Assembly (NCBI GenBank): GCA_001800975.1
Contig: MGWK01000043.1
Coordinates: 1 to 64,000 of the forward strand
DNA from: Flavobacteria bacterium RIFCSPLOWO2_12_FULL_35_11
GTDB taxonomy: Bacteria; Bacteroidota; Bacteroidia; Flavobacteriales; Flavobacteriaceae
Length of the DNA: 64,000 nt
Direction: 5' to 3'
How positions within the stretch are numbered: the stretch's first letter is position 1; the number at the start of each line of letters is the position of its first letter. Positions 17,338 through 26,049 of this stretch are shown here, one piece after another. The notes under the pieces were generated by a model that made no database searches, was not told the origin of the DNA, and worked only from the letters and a program-made list of their open reading frames with translations. The position numbers and the translations under genes were made by a program.

Positions 17338-20300
17338 TTGAACGATTTTATTCGCATACGGGAAAAACTTCAAGCATTCATTAAAAAATATTATTTTAAT
17401 GAACTCATAAAAGGACTGCTCTTATTTTTCGCAATTGGCGCGCTTTATTTTATTTTTACGCTTTTTGTTGAATATTTTTTATGGCTGAAACCAGCTTTGC
17501 GTTCCCTCTTATTTTGGCTATTTGTTTTTATTGAATTGGCTTTGTTTGCTGCCTACATCGTTTTTCCGATAACACAAATTCTGGGTTTAAAAAAAGGCAT
17601 TTCCGAAGTTGAGGCTTCTAAAATAATTGGTAATCATTTTCCGGAAGTTAAAGACAAGTTATTGAATATGTTGCAGTTAAATGAGAGTAAGCAAAATTCA
17701 GAACTTATTGAAGCCAGTATTGCGCAAAAATCGAAGGAACTGCAGCCCATTCCCTTTAAAAGAGCCGTTGAGTTTACAAAAAACAGGAAATATTTAAAAT
17801 TTGCGATCATTCCATTTCTCATTTGGCTGTTGGTTTTTATAACGGGAAACATTTCAATTTTTACCGACAGTTTTTCCAGGGTTGTGAATTATGACAAAGT
17901 TTATTTGCCGCCTGCCCCGTTTTCATTTTCTGTTTTAAATGAATCCTTGGCTGTTGTGGAAGGAGAGCCTTTTACGCTTCAGATTGAAACAGTTGGAAAT
18001 ACCGTTCCCGAAAATGTGAAAATCAACTTTTCAAACGAAAGTTATTATTTGGAAAATAGCGCTCTTGGGAAATTTCAATATTCCTTTTCAAAAATTCAAA
18101 AATCAATAAAATTCTATTTGGAAGCCAATGGCGTGACTTCCGAAATTTATCAAATAAACAGTATTGAAACACCCGTTATCAACAATTTAAAAATGGTGTT
18201 GCAATATCCTGTTTATACGGGCAAGCAAAATGAAGTTGTTCAAAATACGGGAAATGTGAGTGTTCCGCAGGGCACAAAAATTACCTGGCAAATTGAAACC
18301 GAAAAAACCGATACCATTGCTTTTATCCCAAACGAGGAACCACCTGTTTATTTCGCAAAAAACGCCAAGGAGTATTTCAGTTTTTCCAAACAGGTTTTTA
18401 ATGCCATAAGTTACAAAATCACCACCTCTAACCAACAATTGCACGACTATGAATCGCTTAATTTTGTCATTCAGGTGATTCCCGATGAACATCCGCAAAT
18501 CAGCGTAAACTCTGATATTGATTCAATTAGCAGAGGTCCAGCGCAGTTTGTAGGTCAGGTAAGTGATGATTATGGGGTGAACAAACTTCAAATGGTGTAT
18601 TACAACAAAAGCAATAAGAAAGCGATTAAATCGCATTTAATCGACATTGTAAAATCTTCCATTTCCGACTTTTATTATGTTTTTCCTGAAGGAATTTCTT
18701 TGGAAGATGGCGTAGACTATGAGCTTTATTTTAAGGTTTTTGACAATGATGCCGTGAACGGAAGCAAAAGTTCCAAAAGCAGGATATTTTCCTATTACAA
18801 GAAAACTGAAAAAGAAATTTCAGAAGAATTGTTGGAAGAGCAAAAGGAAACCATTGGAGAACTTTCTAAACTGGTTGAAAAATCCAAAAAATCAAATGAA
18901 GGCGTCGAAAAGTTTAAAAATGAACTTCAAAAAAATGCTGATATCGATTGGAATGACACCAAGAAATTAGAGGAATTGCTGAAGCGTCAAACGCAATGTC
19001 AGGAAATGATTCAAAATCAAACAAACGAACTTGAAAAAAATCTGAACGAGCAAAAGGATCAAATTGAAACGAAAGAGAATAAAGAGGAATTGCTGAAAAG
19101 AATTGAGGAAACCAAAAAGTTAGCGGAGCAGGAAAAAATGATGGAGGAATTAAAAGCGCTTACTAAAAAATTGGACAAAGAAGATTTGGTGGAGAAGTTA
19201 AAAGAAATGGTTAAAAAGAACCAGCGAAATGAGCAAAGTTTGGAACGCATTTTAGAACTCACCAAGCGTTTTTATGTAGAGCAAAAGGCAAATCAAATTA
19301 GAGAGAATCTTGAAAATTTAGGAAAAAAGGAGGAAAGCCTTTCCAATGAAAATGAGGAAAAAAACACTTCAGAAAAACAACAGGAACTCAACAAAGTATT
19401 TGATGCGATTAAAAAGGAAGCCAATGAATTGCAAAAACAAAATCAAGAGTTAAAACGTCCAATGGCTCTTCCCGAAAATAAGGAGGAAATGAACGATATC
19501 AACAAAGATTTAAACAAGGCTTTAGAACAATTAAAAGCCCAACAAACTGAATCCGCAAAAAAAAGCCAGAAGTCGGCCGCAATAAAAATGCAGCAATTAA
19601 GTAAAAGTATGGCGCAGGATATGATGGCAATGGAGGCGGAATCTATTGATGAAAATATTGAAGATTTGAGAAAAATTGTAGACAACCTTATTATTTTTTC
19701 TTTTGAACAGGAAGATTTACTTGACCGTTTTTCGGCTGCTGACAGTAATCATCCAGAATATCCAAATAATCTAAAAAAACAATATGTTTTAAAAGAGTAT
19801 TTTAATCATATCGACGACAGTTTATATGTGTTGGCTTTGCGTTTGGTTACCATGAGCACAATGATTCAAAAGGAGGTTTCAGATACGCATTATTACTTGG
19901 ATGAATCTTTGCTGAATTTTACCGACGACAAGGCTGATATCGGTATTTCAAATCAACAATTTGTAATTACAGCGGCAAATAATCTGGCCAACTCCCTTAG
20001 TGATTTGCTTGAAAATTTGATGAATGCTTCGCCAAGTTTTGGTCAAGGAATGGGAAAGGGAAATTCTCAATCATTTCGTTTGCCCGACATCATTAAAAAG
20101 CAGGGAGAACTTAACGAGAAAATTAAGGACGGTATTGAAAAGGGAGGAAAAAACCCATGGGAAAATGGCGATGCGATGAGTGAAGAATTGTATGAAATTT
20201 ATAAACAGCAAGAACTGCTCAAGGGAATGTTAAAAGATTTTTTGGGCGATAGCCCTGAAAATTCGGAAAAAGGTGGAGATGCCATTAAGAAAATGGAAGA

Positions 20301-20589
20301 GTTGGAAAAGGAATTGCTGGAGAAAGGTTTTACAAAAGATGTGGTAAAAAAAATCCTGCAGTTAAATTACGAGTTGCTAAAATTGCAAAAAGCGACGCTC
20401 CAACAAGGGGAGGACAATGTCCGAAAATCAGAAACTTCCAAGGTGATTTTTGAAAAGAGAAATTTGGAGGCAATTGAGTTAAAGAATCGGTATTTTAATT
20501 ACAATGAAATATTAAACAGACAATCGTTACCTTTGCGGACTATTTATAAAAAGAAAGTGCAAGAGTATTTTAAAACCGATCAACAATAA
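17338..20589 (+). CDS. Large membrane-anchored coiled-coil protein (DUF4175-like)
   Basis: A 1083 aa protein starting at TTG. Two or three hydrophobic segments lie in the first 85 residues and another near residue 158-175. A beta-rich periplasmic region follows (about 190-480). From about 490 to 830 there is a very long charged stretch of Glu/Lys/Gln heptads, predicted coiled coil. A C-terminal helical part has a Gly-rich loop (SFGQGMGKGNSQSF). The layout matches Bacteroidetes proteins annotated DUF4175; I recognise no enzyme motif and the role is unknown. The gene precedes ybeY by 6 bp, so they are probably one operon with mnmG. Its start is uncertain because no nearby ATG precedes the first hydrophobic helix. 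Confidence 0.8.
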   Translation: MNDFIRIREKLQAFIKKYYFNELIKGLLLFFAIGALYFIFTLFVEYFLWLKPALRSLLFWLFVFIELALFAAYIVFPITQILGLKKGISEVEASKIIGNHFPEVKDKLLNMLQLNESKQNSELIEASIAQKSKELQPIPFKRAVEFTKNRKYLKFAIIPFLIWLLVFITGNISIFTDSFSRVVNYDKVYLPPAPFSFSVLNESLAVVEGEPFTLQIETVGNTVPENVKINFSNESYYLENSALGKFQYSFSKIQKSIKFYLEANGVTSEIYQINSIETPVINNLKMVLQYPVYTGKQNEVVQNTGNVSVPQGTKITWQIETEKTDTIAFIPNEEPPVYFAKNAKEYFSFSKQVFNAISYKITTSNQQLHDYESLNFVIQVIPDEHPQISVNSDIDSISRGPAQFVGQVSDDYGVNKLQMVYYNKSNKKAIKSHLIDIVKSSISDFYYVFPEGISLEDGVDYELYFKVFDNDAVNGSKSSKSRIFSYYKKTEKEISEELLEEQKETIGELSKLVEKSKKSNEGVEKFKNELQKNADIDWNDTKKLEELLKRQTQCQEMIQNQTNELEKNLNEQKDQIETKENKEELLKRIEETKKLAEQEKMMEELKALTKKLDKEDLVEKLKEMVKKNQRNEQSLERILELTKRFYVEQKANQIRENLENLGKKEESLSNENEEKNTSEKQQELNKVFDAIKKEANELQKQNQELKRPMALPENKEEMNDINKDLNKALEQLKAQQTESAKKSQKSAAIKMQQLSKSMAQDMMAMEAESIDENIEDLRKIVDNLIIFSFEQEDLLDRFSAADSNHPEYPNNLKKQYVLKEYFNHIDDSLYVLALRLVTMSTMIQKEVSDTHYYLDESLLNFTDDKADIGISNQQFVITAANNLANSLSDLLENLMNASPSFGQGMGKGNSQSFRLPDIIKKQGELNEKIKDGIEKGGKNPWENGDAMSEELYEIYKQQELLKGMLKDFLGDSPENSEKGGDAIKKMEELEKELLEKGFTKDVVKKILQLNYELLKLQKATLQQGEDNVRKSETSKVIFEKRNLEAIELKNRYFNYNEILNRQSLPLRTIYKKKVQEYFKTDQQ

Positions 20590-20595
20590 CATACT

Positions 20596-21009
20596 ATGAT
20601 TGAATTCAATTACGAAACGGATTTCAAATTAGAGAATGAAGAATTCATCCAAAATTGGATTTCTAATTGTATAGCATCTTATGGTTATAATGAAGGAGAG
20701 CTAAATTATATTTTTTGTGATGATGATTATTTGCTTAAATTGAATGTTGAATTTTTGGAACATGACACCCTAACCGACATTATTAGTTTTGATTATACGA
20801 TGGGAAAATTAATTAGCGGGGATATTTTTATTTCAGTTGAAAGGGTCCGTGAAAATGCTAAATTATTCAATCAAACTGTTGATAATGAATTAAATAGGGT
20901 GATGATTCACGGTGTTTTACACTATATGGGCTTTAAAGATAAAAACGAGAAGGATAAAGAGATCATGCGCGGTGAAGAGGATAAATGTTTGGCAATGTTT
21001 AATGCCTAA
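20596..21009 (+). CDS. ybeY: Endoribonuclease YbeY (rRNA maturation factor)
   Basis: A 137 aa metal-dependent RNase that acts in 16S rRNA 3' processing and ribosome quality control. The core segments are EHDTLTDIISFDY (about 55-67), LISGDIFISVERV and the metal-site motif MIHGVLHYMGFKDKNEKD (about 103-120). In E. coli the third metal ligand is a His ten residues after the first; here it is Asp (GFKD), a substitution that, as far as I know, is common in Bacteroidetes. Spacing is 6 bp after the DUF4175-like gene and 32 bp before mnmG, with a parS-like palindrome in the latter gap. Confidence 0.93.
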   Translation: MIEFNYETDFKLENEEFIQNWISNCIASYGYNEGELNYIFCDDDYLLKLNVEFLEHDTLTDIISFDYTMGKLISGDIFISVERVRENAKLFNQTVDNELNRVMIHGVLHYMGFKDKNEKDKEIMRGEEDKCLAMFNA

Positions 21010-21014
21010 TAAAC

Positions 21015-21028
21015 GTTCCACGTGGAAC
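21015..21028. promoter_or_regulatory. parS-like ParB-binding palindrome, copy 1
   Basis: GTTCCACGTGGAAC, a perfect 14 bp palindrome, in the ybeY-mnmG gap. In 16 bp form (21014-21029) it differs at one position from TGTTCCACGTGGAACA, a known form of the parS centromere site bound by ParB. A second copy follows mnmG. Confidence 0.8.
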
Positions 21029-21041
21029 AAAAAACGAAATT

Positions 21042-22913
21042 ATGTTTAGTACAATATATGATGTTATCGTGGTAGGAGGTGGTCATGCCGGTAGCGAAGC
21101 TGCAGCGGCAAGCGCCAATATGGGTGCGCACACCCTTTTAATTACGATGAATTTGCAAAACATTGCCCAAATGAGTTGCAATCCCGCTATGGGAGGAATT
21201 GCAAAAGGGCAAATAATTCGTGAAATTGATGCTTTGGGTGGCTATAGCGGTGTGGTTACCGATAAGACGGCCATTCAATTTAAGATGTTAAACAAATCGA
21301 AAGGTCCTGCTATGTGGAGTCCGCGCGCACAAAGTGACCGAATGCGATTTGCCGAATGTTGGAGGTTGATGCTGGAGCAAACAAGCAAGTTGGATTTCTA
21401 CCAAGATATGGTGAATGGACTTTTGTTTAAAGGCGACAAAGTTGTTGGCGTTAGAACATCTCTTGGAATTGAAATTAAAGCGAAATCAGTTATTCTAACT
21501 GCAGGAACTTTTTTGAATGGGTTAATTCATATAGGCGATAAAACTTTTGGGGGAGGAAGAGCGGGAGAAAGAGCTTCAACCGGAATTACTGAAGATTTAA
21601 TTAAAGTCGGTCTTGAAGCTGGCAGAATGAAGACCGGAACACCGCCTCGTGTTGATGGTCGATCATTGGATTATTCTAAAATGATTGAACAACCTGGAGA
21701 TGAATTTCCTGAAAAATTCTCCTACTTGGCGACCACCAAGCCATTGGAAATTCAGCGCTCTTGTTATATGACATATACTTCTTTGGAAGTGCACAATATT
21801 CTTCGGGAAGGTTTTGACAGATCACCCATGTTTAATGGCCGAATTAAAAGTATTGGACCAAGATATTGTCCATCAATCGAAGATAAAATTGACCGTTTTG
21901 CGACCAAAGATCGACACCAAATTTTTGTGGAGCCGGAAGGTTGGGATACCGTAGAGGTATATGTAAATGGTTTTTCAACTTCTCTGCCTGAAGAAATTCA
22001 GGACAAAGCACTGCGCAAAGTTGCGGGTTTTGAAAATGTAAAATTCTTCAGATTTGGCTATGCTATTGAATACGATTATTTTCCGCCAACCCAATTAAAA
22101 CATTCCTTGGAAACGAAGCGGATTAAAAATCTTTATTTCGCCGGACAAATAAATGGAACAACAGGCTATGAAGAAGCAGCTGCTCAAGGATTGATGGCAG
22201 GCATAAACGCTGCGCTCAATATTCAGAAAAAAGAACCATTTGTATTAAAACGTGATGAAGCTTATATTGGCGTTTTAATTGACGATTTAATCACAAAAGG
22301 AACGGAAGAACCTTACAGAATGTTTACTTCAAGAGCCGAATACCGAACTTTGTTACGTCAGGATAATGCCGATTTAAGGTTAACGCCAATGGCCTATGAA
22401 CTAGGAATGGTCTCAAAAGAACGAATGGACAGGGTTGTTGAAAAGCAGGATAAAACCGATTTGTTTGTTAAATTTTTATTGGAAACCAGTGTGCTTCCAG
22501 AAGAAATAAACCCGATTTTGGAGGCTAACGATTCTGCTAAAATTGACCAGTCTATGAAGATGTTCAAGATTGCGGCAAGACCCCAATTGAATTTCACCGA
22601 TCTTAGAAAACTGCCAAAAGTGGAAGCGTTTGTTATTGAAAACAATATCGACCGTGAGATTGAGGAGCAAACGGAAATCCATGTAAAATATGCCGGTTAT
22701 ATTGATAAGGAAAGGAACCAGGCCGATAAAGTGAATAGGTTAGAGAATGTTTCTATTCCGCCCAATTTCGATTATTCAAAAGTGAAATCTTTGTCCATAG
22801 AAGCACGCCAGAAACTAACTAAAATACAACCCATAACCATATCCCAAGCAAGCAGGATCAGTGGCGTTTCGCCGAGTGATATTTCTGTTTTGTTGGTTTA
22901 TATGGGGCGATAA
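21042..22913 (+). CDS. mnmG: tRNA uridine-5-carboxymethylaminomethyl synthesis enzyme MnmG (GidA)
   Basis: A 623 aa FAD-dependent enzyme that works with MnmE to modify the wobble uridine of several tRNAs. The dinucleotide-binding start is DVIVVGGGHAGSEAAAASAN (about 8-27), followed by SCNPAMGGIAKGQI, the GTPPRVDGRSLDY segment (about 199-211), GPRYCPSIEDKI (about 270-281) and NLYFAGQINGTTGYEEAAAQG (FAD site, about 365). Length is normal. It is bracketed by two parS-like palindromes, and in many bacteria this gene lies close to the replication origin. Confidence 0.98.
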   Translation: MFSTIYDVIVVGGGHAGSEAAAASANMGAHTLLITMNLQNIAQMSCNPAMGGIAKGQIIREIDALGGYSGVVTDKTAIQFKMLNKSKGPAMWSPRAQSDRMRFAECWRLMLEQTSKLDFYQDMVNGLLFKGDKVVGVRTSLGIEIKAKSVILTAGTFLNGLIHIGDKTFGGGRAGERASTGITEDLIKVGLEAGRMKTGTPPRVDGRSLDYSKMIEQPGDEFPEKFSYLATTKPLEIQRSCYMTYTSLEVHNILREGFDRSPMFNGRIKSIGPRYCPSIEDKIDRFATKDRHQIFVEPEGWDTVEVYVNGFSTSLPEEIQDKALRKVAGFENVKFFRFGYAIEYDYFPPTQLKHSLETKRIKNLYFAGQINGTTGYEEAAAQGLMAGINAALNIQKKEPFVLKRDEAYIGVLIDDLITKGTEEPYRMFTSRAEYRTLLRQDNADLRLTPMAYELGMVSKERMDRVVEKQDKTDLFVKFLLETSVLPEEINPILEANDSAKIDQSMKMFKIAARPQLNFTDLRKLPKVEAFVIENNIDREIEEQTEIHVKYAGYIDKERNQADKVNRLENVSIPPNFDYSKVKSLSIEARQKLTKIQPITISQASRISGVSPSDISVLLVYMGR

Positions 22914-22921
22914 TTTTAAGC

Positions 22922-22935
22922 GTTCCACGTGGAAC
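22922..22935. promoter_or_regulatory. parS-like ParB-binding palindrome, copy 2
   Basis: A second exact GTTCCACGTGGAAC, 9 bp after the mnmG stop and 1.9 kb from copy 1. The flanks give CGTTCCACGTGGAACC, one base from the P. aeruginosa parS form. No parA or parB gene is in the window. Confidence 0.8.
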
Positions 22936-22976
22936 CTTCAAATTAAATCAAGGTAAATACTTCAAACTAATTAAAA

Positions 22977-23846
22977 ATGATTCCTGAAACAACGCATTAT
23001 TTAACTTGTAAAGATTACACGGTATCCGATAAAGATTTCGATTTATTGTATCATTCATCGTTAGATATGCTTGAAACTTTTCCTCAGCCAAAGGCTGAAG
23101 AATTGTCTGGCTATTATGAAAGTGATGACTATATTTCACATACCGATTCTAAAAAATCTGGAATAGATAAGTTGTATCAATTCGTAAAAAAAATAGCGTT
23201 AGCTTCAAAATTAGAACTGCTCAATTCTTTCAAAACTGCCGATAAAAATTTATTGGATGTTGGTTGCGGCACTGGTGACTTTTTACTGACCTGTAAAAAT
23301 AACGGGTGGAAGGTAACAGGAGTGGAGCCAAATGCAAAAGCCAAAATTATTGCAGAAAACAAATTAGCTGGAGAATTTGCTTCAGAAATTTATTCAGAAA
23401 TTCATCATTTAAAAAATGATTTGCAATTTGATGTAATCACCTTGTGGCATGTTTTGGAACATGTTCCGAACTTGGATAATTACATTGCAACACTTAAATC
23501 GAGATTAAAACCCGAGGGCATTTTAATTGTGGCCGTTCCAAATTTCAAAAGCTACGATGCAAACTATTATAAACAATTTTGGGCCGCTTATGATGTTCCA
23601 AGACATTTGTGGCATTTTTCAAAAAAATCGATTCGATTGTTGTTTGAAAAATATGAAATGAGCGTCGTTAAAATTTTGCCGATGTGGTTTGATTCTTTTT
23701 ACGTTTCCTTATTAAGTGAAAAATATAAAAACGGAAAAGGTAATTTTTTAAAGGCTTTTTACATCAGTTTAATCTCTAACATAAAAGCAATCACAACCAA
23801 AGAGCATTCTTCTTTAATTTACCTCCTTAAAAACGTTAAAAATTAA
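22977..23846 (+). CDS. Class I SAM-dependent methyltransferase
   Basis: A 289 aa Rossmann-fold methyltransferase. The SAM-binding motif I is LLDVGCGTGDFLLTC (about 92-106), followed by the acidic GVEPNAKA loop and FDVITLWHVLEHVPNLDNYI (about 151-170). The N-terminal 80 residues and the C-terminal part (DVPRHLWHFSKKS) are typical of Bacteroidetes methyltransferases in this locus with no known substrate. It sits 63 bp after mnmG, across a parS-like site, and may be in the same transcript. Confidence 0.85.
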   Translation: MIPETTHYLTCKDYTVSDKDFDLLYHSSLDMLETFPQPKAEELSGYYESDDYISHTDSKKSGIDKLYQFVKKIALASKLELLNSFKTADKNLLDVGCGTGDFLLTCKNNGWKVTGVEPNAKAKIIAENKLAGEFASEIYSEIHHLKNDLQFDVITLWHVLEHVPNLDNYIATLKSRLKPEGILIVAVPNFKSYDANYYKQFWAAYDVPRHLWHFSKKSIRLLFEKYEMSVVKILPMWFDSFYVSLLSEKYKNGKGNFLKAFYISLISNIKAITTKEHSSLIYLLKNVKN

Positions 23847-24068
23847 TTTTAAAGCGATTTAAGAGTGGTTTTATGACTAAAATGAGTTGTGACATTTCAT
23901 TTTTATAAAGACGCCTGTATTCAGGGATAATGAATCCATTTTTTATCAGAATTTATTATAACGACAACTTTAATGATAAATAAAATCAATATTATAAATT
24001 ATTTTTCAAAACGTTATTTTTTGTTTATATATTCGCACAAAATTAAAGAACAATTCAAAACCTTAAAA

Positions 24069-24575
24069 ATGAAAAAAATACTTATCATCGCCTTTGCTTT
24101 TGCATTGGTATCATGTAACCAAACTAAAATAGCCTATATTGATGTTGAAGTTTTAATGAAGGATTATAACGCTACAAAAGCGTTAGAAGAAAAATTAAAA
24201 GCTAAGCAAGAAGTTTTTGCAAAAGAATTGGACAGTTTGCAAGGTCCTTTTCAATTAAAAGTTCAGGCATATTATAAAGTGGCCCAACAAATGACGCCTC
24301 AAAAAAGAGCGGAAGCAGAAGGAGCTTTGCAACAAGAACAGCAATTTTTGCAAGCGAAACAACAACAAGCCTCAGAAGCGCTTCAAAAAGAGAATCAAGA
24401 AAACAGCGATGCTTTAACTAAAAAAGTGGATAGTTTTGTGGCCGATTACGCAAAAGCTAAAGGTTATCAATTAATCATTGGAACATCTGGAAAAGGAACC
24501 GTAATGTACGGGGATGAAAAACTGAATGTTACCAAAGATATTTTAGAGGTATTAAATAAAGATTATTCAAAATAA
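24069..24575 (+). CDS. OmpH/Skp-family lipoprotein
   Basis: A 168 aa exported protein. The start is placed at ATG 24069 (the frame is open further upstream) because it gives a proper lipoprotein signal MKKILIIAFAFALVSCNQ with the lipobox Cys at about 16. The mature part is the Skp/OmpH type: a short beta segment IAYIDVEVLM, a long Gln/Lys/Ala-rich helical hairpin (about 35-120) and a C-terminal YQLIIGTSGKGTVMY strand region. Skp-like chaperones hold unfolded outer-membrane proteins in the periplasm; a lipidated version would be membrane-tethered. Confidence 0.85.
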   Translation: MKKILIIAFAFALVSCNQTKIAYIDVEVLMKDYNATKALEEKLKAKQEVFAKELDSLQGPFQLKVQAYYKVAQQMTPQKRAEAEGALQQEQQFLQAKQQQASEALQKENQENSDALTKKVDSFVADYAKAKGYQLIIGTSGKGTVMYGDEKLNVTKDILEVLNKDYSK

Positions 24576-24592
24576 TAAATTTTTAAACCGCT

Positions 24593-24630
24593 AAAAAAAC
24601 GCCTAAGGAATATTTCTTAGGCGTTTTTTT
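24593..24630. terminator. Terminator after the OmpH-like gene
   Basis: A 15 bp perfect inverted repeat, AAAAAAACGCCTAAG / CTTAGGCGTTTTTTT, with an 8 nt loop. It starts 18 bp after the stop. A and T runs on both arms allow bidirectional use; the convergent gene ends at 24680. Confidence 0.92.
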
Positions 24631-24679
24631 TATCATTCGAAAAAAGGAGAATTCTAATTTCAAAACAGTCAGTTTTAAA

Positions 24680-25813
24680 TTAAAATTCAACTTTAGCATA
24701 AATTACATCCCGTTCCTTTAAATAATTAAGGAAATAATTAAAGCATTTTTCATGTTTGCCAACCAGTTCGGGCGGGAAAACACCTTTTTCAGAAAACAAA
24801 CCATCCAAAAACAGATTTGCTGCAGCGGTGGCTGTATAACCGGTGGTTCTTGCCATGGAAGAAGTGTTTGTTTTTGGGCAAAATTCATCGTGTAAATTAT
24901 AAATAATGGTCTTGCTCTCGCCAATTTTGTTAGTGCCTTTCAGCGTAATTCGCATCACTGTAATTTCTTCTTCCGTATCGCCCAATTTCCATTCGTTAAA
25001 CAATATTTTTGAGGAGAATTCTAAAGGCGAAACGTCAACTCCATTAATATTTATTTTTTCTTCGTTAAAAAAACCGCTTTTTTTCAACACATTGATATAT
25101 TCAATATGACCCGGATAGCGCAGCGTTTTCTCTTTCATATTGGGAATATGCGCCATGGTGTAAATGATGGATCGCAAACCGTCTGAATTAAAAGATTCCA
25201 AGGTTCCAACACCTTCAAAATCAATAAATTCAACATCAGATAAGGCGTCCTTTACAACAACATTTCCGTTTTCTACATAACGGGCCGGACGTGTATATTC
25301 TTCAATAACGTCAACAGGCGAAAAAGGCGCTTTATAATTAAAAGGCCATTTTTTTATTTTTGGCAATCCGCCTACCAAACATTCAAAATCTGTAATGTTT
25401 AATTTTTCATTGTAATAGCCCAAAATAATATTTCCCATTCCCGGAGCCACGCCACAATCAACAATGGCAGTCACCTTTTTTTGCTTGGCAAGCTCAAATA
25501 AGTCTAACGAGTTTTCAGGGAAAAATGAAATATCTACCACATTTTTACCGGCTTCAATAATGCTTTTTAGCGTTTCAAAACCCAAAAATCCCGGAACGGC
25601 ACAAATTACCAAATCGAAAGGGTTTATTGTTTTTTGAAGTGCCGCTTTATCGGACACATCTAACGCAATTGGCGTAAGTTTTTTGCATTTTTTTACGGCT
25701 TTGTCCAAAGCGCTTTTGTTAAAATCGGTAAGAGTTACCGAATGGCTTTTTGCCATATCTATGGCCATCGTGGAACCAACCATCCCGGCGCCCAATACTA
25801 TAATATTGCTCAT
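24680..25813 (-). CDS. Saccharopine dehydrogenase family protein
   Basis: A 377 aa NAD(P)-dependent oxidoreductase of the LYS9 type. The start at ATG 25813 gives MSNIIVLGAGMVGSTMAIDM, a glycine-rich dinucleotide fold; the longer frame upstream is unlikely. Other blocks are VDISFFPENSLDLFELAKQ, IVDCGVAPGMGNIILGYYN (about 116-134) and RTTGYTATAAANLFLDG near the C terminus. Eukaryotic LYS9 works in lysine metabolism, but bacterial relatives also include carboxynorspermidine and related dehydrogenases, so the substrate is unknown. Confidence 0.85.
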   Translation of the reverse strand: MSNIIVLGAGMVGSTMAIDMAKSHSVTLTDFNKSALDKAVKKCKKLTPIALDVSDKAALQKTINPFDLVICAVPGFLGFETLKSIIEAGKNVVDISFFPENSLDLFELAKQKKVTAIVDCGVAPGMGNIILGYYNEKLNITDFECLVGGLPKIKKWPFNYKAPFSPVDVIEEYTRPARYVENGNVVVKDALSDVEFIDFEGVGTLESFNSDGLRSIIYTMAHIPNMKEKTLRYPGHIEYINVLKKSGFFNEEKININGVDVSPLEFSSKILFNEWKLGDTEEEITVMRITLKGTNKIGESKTIIYNLHDEFCPKTNTSSMARTTGYTATAAANLFLDGLFSEKGVFPPELVGKHEKCFNYFLNYLKERDVIYAKVEF

Positions 25814-26049
25814 AATGTTTTTAAGTTTGAATTTGAAAAAATAAGTTGAATTCAAAGCGTTTAGCTTTATTTTGAAGAAATCTATGGAAATTGACTACAA
25901 TCCCGGAATTAAAATCCACGGCATTTCAGAAATATCTTTAGTTTGGTATAATAACATACGCTAAACTTACAATTTATTTTTGGCAAATGCTATTTGTGGT
26001 AAAATTTACCTAATTGAAATTTAGATTAGGGTAATTTAAAATAAACATT

